From the NCBI GenBank assembly GCA_028277515.1, contig JANQGC010000007.1, positions 1 to 14,039 of the forward strand: a DNA stretch of 14,039 nucleotides, written 5' to 3'. The notes under the pieces were generated by a model. The model did no database searches and was not told the origin of the DNA. It saw only the letters and a list, made by a program, of their open reading frames with translations. This document shows, piece after piece, positions 13,688 to 14,039 of the stretch; the stretch's first letter is position 1, and every line of letters begins with the position of its first letter. A program made the position numbers and the translations under genes. The DNA is from Anaerolineae bacterium (GTDB lineage Bacteria; Chloroflexota; Anaerolineae; Promineifilales; Promineifilaceae).

Positions 13688-14039
13688 ATGGCCGAAATAT
13701 TACTGAACCTGGATGGCATCGGCATTGCCCTGGCCGGACGGCCGATATTCGATCATTTAAACCTGGAACTGCAAAATGGGCAGCGCGTGGGTCTTGTCGG
13801 ACCCAATGGAGCCGGAAAATCAACGCTCATGAAAATTATGGCAGGAGAATGGGATGTTGATTCAGGCAACATATTTCGCCAATCCAGCCTAACCTGGGGC
13901 CGGCTTGAGCAAGAGCCACTTCTCCCGCATGGCCTTACGGACATTGAAGAAACCATTACCACAGTCCCCCAAATCGCCGTGATTGAATCTCAATTAGCAG
14001 AGCCAGAGGAGCAAATGGGCCTGCCGGAGATTTATGGCG
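13688..14039 (+). CDS. ABC-F family ATP-binding protein, 3'-truncated by the window end
   Basis: The first 117 codons of a soluble ABC ATPase run open to the window end. The N-terminus MAEILLNLDGIGIALAGRPI, followed by FDHLNLELQNGQRVGLVGPN, is the usual start of the first nucleotide-binding domain of ABC-F proteins. Walker A is G38-P-N-G-A-G-K44-S-T46. Residues 70-88 (LTWGRLEQEPLLPHGLTDI) match the early part of the domain, where ABC-F proteins read 'xGYLxQEP...'. The Walker B and signature motifs lie beyond the window. ABC-F proteins have two such domains and no membrane part; they act on the ribosome, either as translation factors (EttA, Uup, YbiT, YheS types) or as antibiotic-protection proteins. 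Subfamily cannot be told from this part. The attenuator-like leader resembles the arrangement of regulated resistance ABC-F genes. It is transcribed divergently from the solute-binding lipoprotein. Confidence 0.87.
   Translation, partial: MAEILLNLDGIGIALAGRPIFDHLNLELQNGQRVGLVGPNGAGKSTLMKIMAGEWDVDSGNIFRQSSLTWGRLEQEPLLPHGLTDIEETITTVPQIAVIESQLAEPEEQMGLPEIYG

Noticed and set aside
13688..14039. ABC-F gene as the missing ATPase of an ABC importer for the solute-binding lipoprotein
   Set aside because: It is transcribed in the opposite direction, and its N-terminal sequence is of the ABC-F (ribosome-acting) type rather than a sugar-import ATPase.
1..14039. CRISPR arrays, tRNA or rRNA genes, insertion sequences, attachment sites
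   Set aside because: Both strands were scanned by eye. There are no regularly spaced repeats, cloverleaf-like segments, rRNA cores, transposase motifs or terminal inverted repeats to support any of these.

Overview
The window looks like a piece of a Chloroflexota (Chloroflexi) chromosome, probably Anaerolineae-like, of moderate GC. The main clue is two rare membrane families close together: a Chlor_Arch_YYY protein (TIGR03662, DUF2298) and a TIGR03663 (Agl23-like) protein. These families are known to co-occur almost only in Chloroflexi and some archaea. An ECF sigma factor with its zinc-binding anti-sigma factor, Shine-Dalgarno sites and a U-tract terminator point to a bacterium. No rRNA, tRNA, CRISPR, transposase or phage gene is visible.

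Left half (1-9239, plus strand). A 5'-truncated YYY-family membrane protein (1-2046) is followed by a GT39/ArnT-like membrane protein (2212-4005), an ECF sigma factor (4081-4701), its membrane-anchored anti-sigma factor (4776-5327) and a very large TIGR03663 protein (5379-9239). The last carries six NHL repeats and an acidic tail after its membrane part. Together they resemble an envelope glycosylation or lipid-linked-sugar locus with a built-in envelope-sensing regulator. The spacers at 2047-2211 and 4006-4080 hold several perfect inverted repeats.

Right half (9241-13424, minus strand). Three closely spaced genes are transcribed in the order solute-binding lipoprotein, glycerate 2-kinase, phosphohexomutase. 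The mutase ends tail to tail with the TIGR03663 gene, one base apart. The mutase could supply sugar-1-phosphates for activated sugars used by the left-hand genes, but this is inference from adjacency.

Right edge (13425-14039). A 263-bp divergent intergenic region leads into an ABC-F type ATPase cut off by the window end. A strong intrinsic terminator oriented with the ABC-F gene lies just before its ribosome binding site, with no plus-strand gene upstream for it to terminate. Small leader ORFs and an upstream segment complementary to the terminator stem make this a good candidate for transcription attenuation of the ABC-F gene.
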